64,000 bases of DNA from Danio rerio (GCF_049306965.1 NC_133185.1:18309001-18373000), one strand, 5' to 3'; counted from the first letter of the stretch, positions 1-31,194 are shown. Made by a program: numbers and translations. Notes: a model not told the origin generated them from the sequence alone.

Positions 1-356
1 TGATCTGGTGGATATTGAAGGTAGAATAAATGTTTCATTCACTTCTTTTAAAATCAATCTCTTGAGTTGATGTTTCATTTATGTTACAAATAACAGCCTG
101 AACAGCCCGGCTCTTTTCAACCCTTTGAACCTCACAGGAGTTAATCTGTAGTAACCCAACTTCACAAACTTCAACCAATAGCCTTGACCACTGACACATT
201 CCAGCTGCGATAACTTGCATGCATATGGGTTAGGTTTTCATGAATTGCCTGCCCACAAATTATTACTAGTGAATTTGAAAATGTATTTCAGGAAGAAAGA
301 AGACTGGCTTGATTTTACTATATTTAGAGCAGGTCATGAATGTGAGATCCTCTTAC
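1..356 (-). other. aldh7a1: aldh7a1 intron 1 (partial)
   Basis: This stretch lies downstream of the aldh7a1 exon 1 donor on the minus strand. I translated it in all frames and found no match to the second antiquitin exon, so that exon lies beyond the left edge. No repeat family was recognised. Confidence 0.6.
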
Positions 357-554
357 CTCTCCCTGTCCTCCCCAAGAACCGTTGTAAACACCGTCATTGT
401 CCTCTTTAAGTCCTAACTCTTTCAACCAGTTGTACTCTGGTTGGTTAATAAGCAGAGTCGACATATTCGGTGCTGCGGTTCGGACACTCGGCAACAGTTT
501 ATGCCTCTGAGTAAAAAGTCGCGCAAGTCTCAGCGTCAGCACGCGCTGCATCAT
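357..554 (-). CDS. aldh7a1: Aldehyde dehydrogenase 7 family member A1 (antiquitin), exon 1 only
   Basis: Antiquitin oxidises alpha-aminoadipic semialdehyde in lysine catabolism and works in mitochondria and cytosol. The 66 codons here hold a basic leader rich in R, L and K (residues 1-30), which fits a mitochondrial presequence. After it comes [19 protein letters not shown] and the conserved block [12 protein letters not shown], nearly identical to the human N-terminus. An internal Met at residue 31 matches the alternative cytosolic start known for the human protein. Two Met codons stand side by side at the start (554 and 551), and either could be used. The exon ends in a good donor, GAG|GTAAGA, at 357/356. 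The catalytic domain is outside the window. The gene is divergent from phax, with 1.35 kb between the two start codons, the same arrangement as in mammals. Confidence 0.93.
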
Positions 555-1739
555 GAACCGAGGAACAGTGGATAAGAGCTACACTCGTGTACGTCCGCGA
601 TCACGTGTATACGGGAATTCTTATTGGTCAAACTGCGACTCACCCCTTCAGCTTGAAAGCAGGTCCTTTTTTCTACTGCTGGTTGGATGCTAAAACTGCA
701 CCACCTAGTGGCAAATTCTTCCATAAATACATTGAAACCTAATTTTTTCTTTCTTTCTAATTTTATCAATTTTTGACTGCTTTTTTCCCGTTCCCGATGA
801 ATAACGTTATACATCATGCATTCGTTTAAATCACAGATCCACTAAAAAAAAATGCAAAAATAGAGAGATTAAGTTAATTTAACAGTGCTTTAAATGATTC
901 ACTCCCTGTTTTTTTCACTATATTCCGGTTTGTTTTTTGTCCACAACCAGTTAGTCCTTTGTGATCTTATTGGTTTCATATTTTCTTTAACATGTGCTAA
1001 TAGTTATTCATATCAAAATGTCACGTGTCTATGGTTTGGATAAAAAACGCGATAGAGTAACAACGGATGTTTTCTTGTCATGTTATTTTATTTTTATTTT
1101 TATTTATTTTTTATTGAAGCATACAGGATTATATGATAACATATGCAACAGTCATACAAAACTTAGTAATGCAGAACATACATAAAAATAATAAAAACAT
1201 TATATATATGAGGGGATCCATCATATTTAAATTATCAGATTGTACAATTTTTTTTTATTATTAGAGAGGTTTTTATAGCCTTCTTGTGATTGAGGTCAAA
1301 GACTTACATAATATTTTCAAATCTTTACAGAAAAAAATTAAAGAAGGGAGTAATAGACATTACTTTTGCCTTGTGTATGTGAAACTTTCCAAGAAAAATT
1401 ATCAACTTCAAAGCATTATCGAGTGTATCATAGCCAGTTGTACAATTCAAAAAATAAAATAAAAAAGAAACATGCATTAGTCAAAATAATTATTTTGTTA
1501 AATAAATCAAGAATCAACCCTGAAACCCGTTTTCAAAAATCAGCAGAAAATGTACAAGTGCAAAATAGGTGTAAACGACTTTCAGGCTCAGTGTTATAAA
1601 ATAACATTGTAGTAAAATGTCTGTTTTAATTTGATTATTAAATATATTGCAGGTATAGTACCTGTGTAATATTTTAGTCATGCTATGTTACACTGTCACA
1701 CAACTTATTTATGTATATTTATCTTCTGATAAAGTTATA
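555..1739. other. aldh7a1-phax intergenic region
   Basis: This is the spacer between the divergent aldh7a1 and phax starts. The part next to aldh7a1 (about 555-660) is GC-richer, with several CG dinucleotides and an ACGTCCGCGATCACGTG stretch, and is the likely aldh7a1 promoter and 5' untranslated region. The rest is AT-rich, with no ORF resembling a protein and no repeat I recognise. Confidence 0.5.
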
Positions 1740-1901
1740 CTAATAACGTTAGTTGGCCGCAGATGACGCTAAACCTGCACTATTTCCGATGCCGTGCCCT
1801 CCGAACTCAACACTACTCAAAAAGCGGCCAATGAGTGCACGCGCTCAAGTGTATGCATCTGCGCGTCTTCCGGCTGGGAAACGGCGGGTGATAGAGACAC
1901 A
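1740..1901 (+). promoter_or_regulatory. phax: phax proximal promoter / 5' UTR
   Basis: A locally GC-rich stretch lies directly upstream of the phax start codon. A CCAAT box is visible at 1828-1832 (GCGGCCAATGAG), about 70 bases before the ATG. No TATA box is seen, as expected for a housekeeping gene. The transcription start cannot be fixed from sequence. Confidence 0.5.
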
Positions 1902-4900
1902 ATGGCGGATCTTGAGGATGGAGAGATTAGTTCTGATCAAGAGTCGGAAATGCGGGATGTTGCTGCGGAGCGAGTGCAGGTACATTGTGCTGTTCATTCG
2001 GCTCAACACGTTGTTGTTGTGCTGATGGCGATTAATTGACTATGCATTTAGATATCTGTGCAAACCAGAGATCTGTGCTGTATCTTCGGCATTTTAAATT
2101 GGTGTCGATTATCCGCTGACGTTTTAGATTTTGACCTGTAATAAAATCACAACCACCGTGAATTCAAATGAGCCCTTTTATTAGGTCAGTTGTTGATGAT
2201 TACCATTTCCAACTTTTGCATTTTACCTTTAATGATTTCAAACGTGTCAACAGTTCTTTAGGTCCAGTCACCTAATGTAATTGGACTGGACCATTAAGCA
2301 TTTGAAAAGTACATGCAATATTGAATATTCCAAACGCTTTGTTTTTTTCCCATGCTGACAAAATATTTGGGTCAACTTCTGTGTTCATTTTGATCTGCTT
2401 CATAAATGTTTTAGATTCAAAGTGGTGCCAAATCCATTTATAATGTGAATTGTTTAGCTTATTATCAGTGGTGAAAAGAGTACTGAAAAATCATACTCAA
2501 GTAAAAGTACCATTACTTTCTTAAAAATGTAGTGTAGTAAGTAGAGTAAAAGTATCTGTTGTAAATTTTACTCAAAGTATGAGTAAAAAGTAGCCCTTTC
2601 AAAAGTACTCGAGAGTAGTGAGTATTACGCTTTTAAAAACTGATGCGTTTACATGTACTTTGTGCATGTGTGTAAACGTAACATTCTGTAGTGCATCGAG
2701 TTATTGCCCAGCAGGCACACAACATCATAAGACATTAACATTAGGTTAGATTGTCTAGCCAGCATCTAAGGACAACGTTATTTGTTCAAAAACAACATCA
2801 AAAGACGTGGATATTTGGTTGACTTTAGGTTGTGTTGGAAAGTGACTAAAATCCAATGTCAAGCAAACATCCAACGTCATTTTGGCAGCACATGCCGACA
2901 CTTTCATGATTTTCATGGAAAAACAAAATGCAACATCCCCATGACACTGGGGTACAACTTCATACTGACATGTTGACATCTTGTGCCTGCTGGATGTTTA
3001 AGGCCATTTCGATCATCATACAGTAAACATCTGTCATCTTCTCATCAGTGACCTGCATCTTATCAGTCTCTTGGTCAATACATGTTAAGATTTTGGACAT
3101 CTTGTACACTTTTATTGCTTCCAAACAGTTTGCTGCAAAGCGCACATGTTTTGAGGTAGGGTTGAGTATCGTTTGGGGTTATTTCAATACCAGTGCTAAA
3201 TCGATACTTTTAAAATGGTACAGGAGCCAAAACGGTGCCTGAAAGATACTTTTTAGCCACAAAATTATTTGACAAAAAAAATATTTTAATTTATTGTAAT
3301 TTATATATTTATAATAAGTTTAAAGTAAACATCAATTCATATATTATGTAATTGAATTGCATTAATATATTTCTTTTGATCAACCCTATTTTGAGTATGC
3401 GAGATTTGATTGGACAGGAATTAAAGGACTGACTTTTCTAATCCCCATAGACAAGAAAAAATAAAGTAGTTACTTAAGGTTGAAGAAAAGTAGTGGAGTA
3501 AAAGTACTGATTACTGCACTAAAAATGTACTCAAAGGAGAGTAAAAGTACACATTTTTAAAACTACTTACTAAATTACAATTCCTGAGAAAAACTACTCG
3601 TTTACAATAATGTAAGTATTTGTAATTAGTTACTTTACACCACTGCTTATTAATAATTTCATAACCAGCTATCATAGTTACACCATTCAGTTATTATATT
3701 TGATGTTGCAGGTGTCATCTTTTCAGAGCAGAGGATCTTCTTTAGGTGGTGCACCCATCACAGAATACCGCAACTTAAAGAACATGGAGTCTAGTGACAG
3801 CAACTCTGACTCTGAAGATGAGGCCATTCTGTGGAAAAGAAAACGACTAAAATGTTCCAGTATACCAGCTCCTCTTCAGGCCAAGCCTAATGCAAGAACT
3901 GCAACAAACCCCTTTGCTCGCAAAGTCAACAACATCTGGGGTTCTGTGGTTCAGGAGCAAAGTCAGGAAGCTGTTGCAGCAGAGCTAGGCATCATGGGAA
4001 TGGAAGGTGCTGTCAGCATGAGCAGTCGCCAGAGCGAGACTTATAATTATGTCTTTGCTCGCAAGATGATGGCAAAAGAGCGTGATGAGGAGGAGGAAGG
4101 GTTGAAGAGCACTTTGGACAGTGAGCTGGAGGGATACATGCAGCAGGGAGGACAAGACCAAAAAGACAGTAGCCATCTGAAAAGAAAGCGGCCAGCCAAG
4201 GAAAGACTCGGCCCCAGGGCTGAGATGGACTTGAAGGGTCGATATGAGATCAAAGAAGATGACCCTGAAGAGAGAGTGATCGATGAAATCGCACACAGGT
4301 CAGAGAACTTCAGAAATGTGCAGTCTGATGCACATATTGGTCTGATACAAAAAATATATATTTCAGAATTTAGATGAACGCAATTAAATATGTCATTACT
4401 AGTACATGAATAACAGCTTTGTTAGAGTTGCAATAGTGAAAGTACAATGTTTGCATTTTATTTGGTGATTTATTTTTATATATGTTAGATGCAAAATTAT
4501 CAGCTTTTGAAAGGCATTTTATTAATATTTATTTTATATTTCTACATTTTTAATCAAACATTTGCCCTGAAGTTCTAAATAAAATGAGTAATATTGTCAC
4601 ATATGAATGTGTACATTTCTGAGTGTACACACACACACACAGTTGAGGTCAGAATTATTAGCCCCCCTAAATTATTAAGCAGATTTTTTCCAAGTAATTT
4701 CTAAACATAATAGTTTTAATAATTTAACTCTAATAACTGATTTATTTTATCTTTGCCATGATGACAGTAAATAATATTTGACTAGATATTTTTCAAGACA
4801 CTTCTATACAGCTTAAAGTGACAATTAAAGGCTTAACTATGTTAATTATGTTAACTAGGCAGGTTAGGGTAATTAGGCAAGTAAAAAAAAAAAAAGTAGC

Positions 4901-5105
4901 TTAAAGTGGCTAATAATTTTGTCCTTAAAATGTTTTTTTTTTTTTTTTAATTAAAACTGCTTTTATCCTAGCCGATATAAAACAAATAAGACCTACTCCC
5001 GAAGAAAAAACATTCAGACATGCTGTAAAAATTCCCTAGCTCTGTTAAACATTGTTTGGGAAATATTTAATAAAGAAAAAAAATCCAAGGGGGGCTAATT
5101 GTTCT

Positions 5106-5160
<55 letters not shown>

Positions 5161-7409
5161 TATCGATCGATATCTCGTAATCAAGAAATGAGATTACTTT
5201 TATATTGTGATATGAGATTTGTCTTATTTACAGGGTATGTGTATGTGAAACGTATCTACAGCTTTTCTGTAATAATGCATTTGTTTGATCTGTTAAAGAC
5301 TCATGGAGCCCAAGAAAGATCTAATAGAACGTGTGGTCAGAGTTATAGGAAATAAGAAAGCCATCGAGCTGCTGTCTGAGACTGCAACAATTGAACAAAG
5401 TGGAGGTCTTTACACTGTGGTATGTATAAAAACAAGTCACAATTTACACACATACTTCAGACACAAGCAGTCCATATGGATGGATTTTGGAACTAACAAT
5501 TGCATGTTCAGAGCTAGTTCCATTTTTTAAAAAAATTAATAATTAAATAAATAATTCCTTTTCAGAGCTTAGTTTTGTTATTAATAGTTTGATAACACAT
5601 GAAAATAGTTTCAGTCATGTGTTTAAATATGAATGTATTTTTTTGTTTGCTGATTCATTATATTGTTATTGTTTGTATACCAATTATTGGGTTGCCATTT
5701 AAATTATCTGTGTGCATACACACAAACACAAATATAAAACAGATAGTGGGTCAGATAGTGAAAACGGTAGGCTACAATTAATTAATTCGTTATGAATTAA
5801 TTGATATTTAAAAACAACAACCACTTCCCCCTGCCTACGACGGCGATGTCATCGTCCATTGCGATGTTTCACATTAGACATCGTACAATGCCAAAATGCT
5901 CAACATCTCCCAACCCTATTAAGCAGTATAATATCAGAAAGTACTTTATTTGGGCTATTTAGTTGTTACTATGTTTTATTTAAAGTTCATTCAGAATGAT
6001 AAAGGACATAAAGGTGTATGTGAGTGATTATATATAACAATGTGAGTTTTAGTAACCCCATTTTCTGCAGGATGGCAGTAGGAGGCGGACACCAGGTGGG
6101 GTGTATCTTAACCTGCTGAAGAATACACCAAGCATTTCTCATGGGCAAGTAAAGGTATGTAGTCACTGAAGTGTTTAGTTGGTGAAATATAAAGTAGCTT
6201 TATTTCATCAACGTTTAGCAAAACAATTTAAATTTAATACAAAAATGTATTTAATAACAGTGCCAATACACAATCATCCACACACAAAACATAAACATCC
6301 ATACGTCTCATAATTTCAAATAGATCTCAGAAATTCTGTTTGCATGGGTTTAGTATTACCTGATGACCTTTGAGTCATTTGTAGAAATTGCAGAGGTCAT
6401 CTGTGATTTTAATCTCATGCAATTTGACCATGTCTGTAATTTTGTAAAATAGTAATTCCCACACAAATGACCTACCATATTTTGCAAACACTAATATACA
6501 GTAATAATATTAGTCAAAGTGGATGCCAAAGTGTGATTTGGCAGGGTTTATGATCAATGTTTTGCTATGCTACTTGTTACCCATTTTTCACAAAAAAAAT
6601 GGAGACTTTTGGAGTGTTTTGGTAATATTGTGGCTCTACACCATAACGCCCCACTCACACGGGGCGTCAGCGTCAACGCTTCCCATTCACTTTAAATGGG
6701 TGACGTCAGGCCTTGCCAAACTGCATTGTGGATCGGTTGGCGCCGCTTCAGAAGCCTCGCTCGCTGCAGAAGTTGGGACTAGCTCAACTTTTCAAGAGCC
6801 GATGGAAGCGTTAGCCAATCAGATCGCTGTATGCAAATACACCAGCTAGACAGTGGCCTATTGCTGACTGAATTTCATTGGCTGATGCTGCTATGACAAT
6901 CGCTTCAGCCCCAACTAGAGACATGCCTTTAGTCAAGCGTTGACGCTGAAGCTCCATGTGAATGGGGCGTAAGAGTATACTATTTGCTGAAAGAGCTGAA
7001 AATGGCTCTGTGGTTGGCACTGCTACCCCACAGCAAGATGGGTTTGAATGTATGGGTGATTCCCAGTGTTGGGTTGCTGTTTTTTCTTTCATAGACAATT
7101 AAAAAAAGCTAAGTTTAACTGAATGTTCCCTTAATCCAGGAGATTTTTCATGAAGAGAACCAGAAAGAATGCAACAGCAAAAAGGCTGCGAAGAAGCGAC
7201 GGAGGCAAATAGTAGCAAAGAAGATGAAGCAAGCCATCGGCACACTCAATCTACAGGAACAAGATGACATCTCAAGAGAAACATTTGCTAGTGACACTGA
7301 GGAGGCTCTGGTTTCCCTAGAAGAGGCCCCTGAAGCCCCATCAGAACATGCATTAGGAACAGAGGACAACCCTGTAGTGTACAACTCAAATGATCTAGAA
7401 GTTTTCTAA
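1902..7409 (+). CDS. phax: Phosphorylated adaptor for RNA export (PHAX)
   Basis: PHAX bridges capped U snRNA and the cap-binding complex to CRM1/RanGTP for nuclear export. Five coding exons join in frame: 1902-1979, 3712-4298, 5299-5419, 6071-6154 and 7140-7409, giving 379 codons (human about 394). The start is MADLEDGEISSDQESEM. An acidic Ser/Asp/Glu run (residues about 52-63, a likely CK2-type phosphorylation patch) is followed by a basic cluster KRKRLK (68-73, likely nuclear import signal). Next comes INNIWGSVVQEQ-like sequence and a hydrophobic AVAAELGIMGM region (113-123) matching the export-signal region of the human protein. Exons 3-5 hold the RNA-binding domain: EPKKDLIERVVRVIGNKKAI, then DGSRRRTPGGVYLNLLKNTP. 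The C-terminus is DISRETFASDTEEALVSLEE to NSNDLEVF. All junctions have GT-AG borders and phases 0, 2, 0, 0. Introns 1, 2 and 4 carry transposons. Confidence 0.96.
2040..2465. other. phax intron 1, 5' part
   Basis: AT-rich intronic sequence. I see no exon, no repeat I can name and no regulatory motif that stands out. Confidence 0.4.
2466..3645. mobile_element. hAT-like non-autonomous DNA transposon in phax intron 1
   Basis: The ends are inverted repeats: CAGTGGTG at the left and CACCACTG at the right. Subterminal arms are rich in AGTAAAAGTA-type words at both ends. Near-identical 8-bp flanks, CTTATTAT (2458-2465) and CTTATTAA (3646-3653), look like a target duplication with one change, which fits the hAT superfamily. 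No transposase ORF is present. A second element sits inside it (2709-2992). Confidence 0.75.
2709..2992. mobile_element. Short inverted-repeat element nested in the hAT-like element
   Basis: Perfect 10-bp inverted ends, CAGCAGGCAC at 2709 and GTGCCTGCTG ending at 2992, bound a 284-bp segment made of internal words such as CAACATC and AACGTC. It interrupts the surrounding hAT-like element, so it is younger. No coding capacity. The superfamily was not identified. Confidence 0.6.
4380..4639. other. phax intron 2, 5' part
   Basis: Unremarkable AT-rich intron that ends in a short (AC)n run at 4626-4640. No exon or named repeat was seen. Confidence 0.4.
4640..5111. mobile_element. Abundant short DNA-transposon-like repeat (TIR CAGTTGAAGTCAGAATTATT family)
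   Basis: The left end reads CAGTTGAGGTCAGAATTATT and then GCCCCCC. The right end reads GGGGGGCTAAT and then TGTTCTGACTT, an inverted copy. The interior word ATTACCCTAACCTGCC (in inverse) and the phrase GCCATGATGACAGTAAATAAT recur in the copies at 8117, 38029 and 46072, so four members lie in this window. None codes for a protein. It is one of the commonest zebrafish repeats, and I do not assign a database name. Confidence 0.75.
5111..5158. repeat. (TA)n microsatellite
   Basis: A run of alternating T and A adjoins the right end of the preceding transposon-like repeat, in phax intron 2. Confidence 0.9.
5530..6070. other. phax intron 3
   Basis: AT-rich intron between 5420 and 6070. A short stretch around 5828-5930 contains GACGGCGATGTCATCGTC-type words that resemble a decayed repeat, but no family was identified. 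Nothing else was seen. Confidence 0.35.
6647..6969. mobile_element. PIF/Harbinger-like MITE in phax intron 4
   Basis: Long inverted ends of about 34 bp bound a 323-bp element: CGCCCCACTCACACGGGGC to GTCAACGCT at the left, and AGCGTTGACGCTGAAGC to GAATGGGGCG at the right. Both sides are flanked by TAA (6644-6646 and 6970-6972), the 3-bp TWA duplication typical of PIF/Harbinger. No coding capacity. A decayed copy of the interior lies at 13880-14110. Confidence 0.75.
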
Positions 7410-7765
7410 ATTGCTGTGCTTCAGAGTGTTGTACTTTATTGTCCGTTCTGGGATAATTTGGACCATCTAGCTGAAAAATCTTTTGGGATTTGTCCTGAAT
7501 TAGTAAGAGTGGTCAAGAAAGACTGATGTTGTTTTGATGATGTTCTAATGTTTATGTATAGCACTTTTAAGTTTTCTACTGAGTGTTGAACGCTAGCTCT
7601 TTAAAATACTATCAGAAGCAGCCAAATGTTGTACAGCTTTTCTACAGGAAGTCTTGGCTGGTTTGATGTTGACCCATTGTAATTTTTTCCCTCTCTGAAT
7701 ACTTTGCAAGCTTTTGACACATTACATTCTTGGATAACAATAAATAAATGTTCAAGTATGAATGC
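7410..7765 (+). other. phax: phax 3' UTR and polyadenylation signal
   Basis: The stop codon TAA ends at 7409. A canonical AATAAA lies at 7739-7744, overlapping a second AATAAA in AATAAATAAATG, so a 3' UTR of about 350 bases is likely. Confidence 0.65.
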
Positions 7766-8036
7766 ACTTTCAGTTGAATACTTAATATGCCGAGAAACAT
7801 GTTACGTTGTGAATGCTGTACAGTTACAGTAATGTGGTACATGCTTTAATTTTAATTGTACTAGTTAATGTCAGTAATGGTTTAAATTGGTTTTAATTTA
7901 GTTTAAGTTTAGTTGTAGTCGTATGTTGCACATCTGTTTTGATTTATTAAACTGATGTTTCAGTTTATACACGAAGGCAAGCGATGCGTATTGTGATACA
8001 TTTATTTTTGTAGTTATTCTTGTTTCCAGTTTCTAC

Positions 8037-8057
8037 ATGCGCGCGCGCGCGCACACA

Positions 8058-8116
<59 letters not shown>
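8037..8116. repeat. Compound microsatellite (GC)n(AC)n(TC)n(TA)n
   Basis: Four dinucleotide tracts follow one another directly in the phax-lmnb1 spacer and adjoin the next repeat. Confidence 0.9.
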
Positions 8117-8530
8117 TTAAATATTTCCCAAATAATGTTTAGCAGAGCAAGGAAATTTTCACAGTATGTCAGATATTTTTTTTTCTGGAGAGTATTTATT
8201 TAATTTCGGCCAGAATAACATCAGTTTAAATATTTTAAAAAGCCATTTTAAGGTCAAAATTATTAGCCCCTTCAAGCTGATTTTATCCCGATAGTCTACA
8301 GAACAAACCATCGTTTTATAATAACTTGCCTAATTACCCTAACCTGTCGAGTTAACCTAATTAACTTAGTTAAGCCTTTAAATGTCACTTTAAGCTGTAT
8401 AGAAATTTAAGCTAAAGAAAAATATCTAATATTTACTGTCATTATGGCAAAAATAAAATTAATCAGTTATTAGAGATGAGTTATTAAAACAATTATGTTT
8501 GGAAAAATGTGTTGGAAAAAAAATCGTTAT
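8117..8530. mobile_element. Truncated copy of the CAGTTGAAGTCAGAATTATT repeat family
   Basis: The interior words AATATTTCCCAAATAATGTT, ATTAGCCCC and TAATTACCCTAACCTG match the copies at 38029-38560 and 46072-46591 in the same orientation. The left terminal repeat is missing: the copy begins directly at a (TA)n tract. Confidence 0.7.
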
Positions 8531-8699
8531 TTTTTTTTTCTTCTTTTCTAACATCTCAATTCTGTTTTGTTGTTGATTACAGTTATCGACCAAAATCATC
8601 GCGTAAAATGTAGTCTGACTACATTGGATTGTTACTTTGTTTATATTCATTATAACAAGAGCGAAGGGCACGTGCATATTAAATGATACTTTCAGCGCG

Positions 8700-9136
8700 T
8701 ATTTGTGTGCTGTTTGAATTTTGTCTCAACTGCACCGTTGACCGTCTGATGACGTGGAGGTTGCTGATTGAGCGTATGTGGTCACATGTCAGCGTGGTTC
8801 TGATGAGCGGCCATATTAGTTCAGTTCATTCTTTCATGCCACTGGACTCACAGTAAGACACCTAAACATTTATTTTATATTTCACATTAATACTAATGTA
8901 GGATACAGTAGTGTCTAGAAGATCACTTTTAGGGTTACACTTTGTTAGGTGTTTTGTTTTTATACTTTACCACAAGGTAAATCGTTTTTGTCGTATTCGT
9001 AGTCATTAGCGTTGATTCATTTGATTAGATGTTTGCTATTCACGTTAAATCCTCATCTGGTGGTTATTTAGTCGAAGAATGACCAGACATTTATAATTCA
9101 CAGTGAATCTTGTTTTACTCATAATTCAGCTGAAGA
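8700..9136 (+). promoter_or_regulatory. lmnb1: lmnb1 promoter and probable spliced 5' UTR
   Basis: Upstream of the lmnb1 start lies TGATGACGTGG (CRE-like, about 8748) and GAGCGGCCATATT (about 8806, an YY1-type GCCAT core). A donor-like CTCACA|GTAAGAC at about 8849 and an acceptor-like CATAATTCAG|CTGAAG just before the ATG suggest a non-coding first exon and a 5' UTR intron of about 280 bases. This is inference from splice motifs, and transcript data would settle it. Confidence 0.4.
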
Positions 9137-28403
<19,267 letters not shown>

Positions 28404-29475
28404 TCTCATTACAGCCAGCACAGCTGCCAGTTTAAAGCTTCCCATGTGGTGTTTTCTGAGTTCTCTTAGCTTTCATTTACCTTTTTCACCTCAGTTTGTT
28501 TTTTCTGTGAATGTTTATCCACTTAAGTATAATGAACCAAATGTTTTTCTTTTTTTGTGTGTGAGTTTCGACTGAGGTTGCTTTTAGACCCATACACGTC
28601 AGATCCTGTGACAAATTTTTTTTTCTTTTAAATCATGTTTATATTCATTTTATAAGATGGCATTTAGGTCTTTCTATAGAGTTTTTATAATGGCTAATAG
28701 TTTTTAGAAAAGTTAATACAGATAGACACATTTGCATGGTAGTTTAATTTTTGTTATTGTATTTAAAAGCAGCTGTTTAAAGGTAATTCACTACATGATC
28801 ACAGGCCTAAAACGTCTCTTAAGCAGCACATGATTGATGGCCAGAGACTTGACTAACTAGTCAAATGATCAATTTCAATGGTCATACTTGGTGTTCGCCT
28901 GGAAAATTTTGTTTTGCCAAGTTTTGTAAACCCATTATGTTTGAGAAGTGACAATTTACTACTTAATCCTCCTATGCTGAATCAGTGAATTGTTTCTGTA
29001 TGTGAGGTATACTGGTATTTATTGGATTTGATGTACCAGGCAAGTCTCAAACCGTAGTCATTCCTGCCGAAGAGTTTCAGTTTTGGGTCTGAAAGGCATC
29101 TCTCTTTCACTGTAGATTGCCACAGTGATTCGGCACATCTGCTCCAATGAGGACTGTGATAATTAAGACATCATATCAGCAGGCATTAAAAAATATTGCC
29201 TGCTAATATGATCAGTTGATTGTTCCGAGTGATTACGGCGTGAAAGCTCTTAAACCTCAAGTTTCAGTACTGTATTTTTTTACAGATCATTGTCAGGGCT
29301 GAAATGCTGAAATTGTATTTTGTACTGCTTTTGTATGTACTGTCTAACAAACACTAGCCTTATGTATACATTTTTAATTAACATTTTATTTTAGGAATTG
29401 TCACTTGCATGCTTTTAATTTTGCTGCAGTCTTTGTTTTTCAAATGATTAAATAAAGCGCTGATTGAATGTATTC
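28404..29475 (+). other. lmnb1: lmnb1 3' UTR with polyadenylation signal
   Basis: After the TGA at 28401-28403 about 1 kb of non-repetitive sequence follows, with a canonical AATAAA at 29451-29456 (GATTAAATAAAGCGC). The cleavage site is likely around 29470. Confidence 0.65.
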
Positions 29476-30156
29476 TGGGGTTATTCGCTTTCTTTGTTTA
29501 ATTTCACATAGTTGTTGAACGTTTTTTTGGGTTGGATTTTAATTGATTAAAACTGAGTTTTGTTTGTTGGTGAATACAAACTGCCTGCTTAACTTTTATT
29601 ATTATTATTATTTTTTTTAACTATTATTTTTTTACAGAATAGAATAGGCAGCCAATTTGATTTAACCATTTTATATTTATTTACATTATATATTTATATT
29701 GGCAAAATATGATTTAAAAAAAGTAGTTCCTTGAATAGCTGCTTGATTTGACTAGGTTAAATGTATAAATAAATAGAAACAGGAAATAGCCTCGTCTTTG
29801 TCTTAAAGAACCCCAATATGAAAACTCTGTTATTAATTGCATTCAATGATGTAATCATGTTGTTCAATCCAGAGACCTTTATTCATCTTTTGGAATACAA
29901 ATTAAGATATGTTGGATTTAAATCTGAGAGCTCTCCCTCATCCTTCATATGTAACCCTGGACCATATAAACAGTCAACGTTCCCTGTAGCACAGGAATAT
30001 TTTTTGGCAATAAACAATTTATGGTACGAGTAAAAATAATAGGTTTTATTAAAGCAAAGTTCATCAGAAGTTAAGTTCATATTCAATGATTCTCTACTTT
30101 GTTGTAAATAACTTAATTTGATTCATATGTTCATTGCTAAACCCTTCATTTATAGC
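29476..30156. other. Spacer after lmnb1
   Basis: No coding exon, recognised repeat or RNA gene was seen. Short T-rich runs only. Confidence 0.4.
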
Positions 30157-30314
30157 AGGGGTGCCCAAACTTGGTCATGGAGTGCCAGTGTCCTGCAAAC
30201 CCCCAATTAAACACGCCTGAACCAGTTGGTCGAGCTCTTAACTAGTGTACTAAAAACTTCCTGGCAGGTGTGTTGAAACAAATTGGAGGTAAACTCTGCA
30301 GGAGCCTGGCTCAG
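30157..30314. mobile_element. hAT-type MITE (CAGGGGTGCCCAAAC end)
   Basis: The left end CAGGGGTGCCCAAACTTGG is followed by AGTGCCAGTGTCCTGC. The right half shows GGCAGGTGTGTTG and AACTCTGCAGGAGCC. The final few bases of the right end are lost. Confidence 0.65.
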
Positions 30315-31194
30315 TATTTATTATATTTTTCAGACTGTATTTATTTATTTTTTAAGCCTCATATTCCAGATTTTCTTTTTTGTTTTATCTGCAGATTTCC
30401 AGATTCACATAAACAGAATTGGCCCTGAGACATTCAAAGTCCAGAATGGTAAACCCAAAACATATCCGACTTCAGTGGTTCAACTAAACCTAATCAAATC
30501 AAGCTTCAAAACAGCAGTAAAAACGACTTTGTTAGTCAAAATACATTGAATACCTCACATCATGGTGCTTATTTACTACGGCAATACAATACTTGGGTGT
30601 TGCACAGCAGACTGGTAATACATCATACTGCCAAAGTAGACATGCACCCTGCCGACCAAATGAGGTAGAGAAAACACTGACAAGCAAAGTGCTTCCCAAA
30701 AGTTTTCTTGGAGCTTTGTATGATTGCAGTTGAACCACTGAACTCACATGTAATGTTTTGACAATGTTTTTGCTTCCGTTTCTGGATGAGGGCTCTCCAA
30801 TTTAATCTAAAATGTACTTATTTAAGATGAACAAAAGTTTTGGGATTGGAATAGCATTAGTGAATAATTAAAAACAAGAGTTTCTGTTTTTGAGTGAACT
30901 AACCCTTTATGTTCCTGTAAGGCTATCATAAAGCCATGAATGAATATCATGGTAGACCGTTAAACTCAATGTTATACCATTGTATGATAACTAATAACAA
31001 AATACTAAAGTCATCCACTTTGACCTTTAACTATCAGTGTTTTCACAATGGGTGACATTACAATATGTTGATCATGCATAATCTGTTGTCGATTATAATA
31101 CAAATCTTGAACACAACATTATAAACAAGAACAGTTTTATTCCAAGTCCTAGATACCAAACTGTAAAGCCTCCAAAGAGCCAAAAGTAGGCTAT
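30315..31194. other. lmnb1-c5orf63 spacer
   Basis: No coding exon or named repeat was seen. In particular, no RING-CH (C4HC3) exon of a marchf3 gene was found here or elsewhere between lmnb1 and c5orf63. Confidence 0.4.

Noticed and set aside
3985-4296. 103-codon minus-strand frame opposite phax exon 2
   Set aside because: Shadow of the real exon on the other strand.
8037-8116. Regulatory Z-DNA element
   Set aside because: It is a simple compound microsatellite; any regulatory role would be guesswork.
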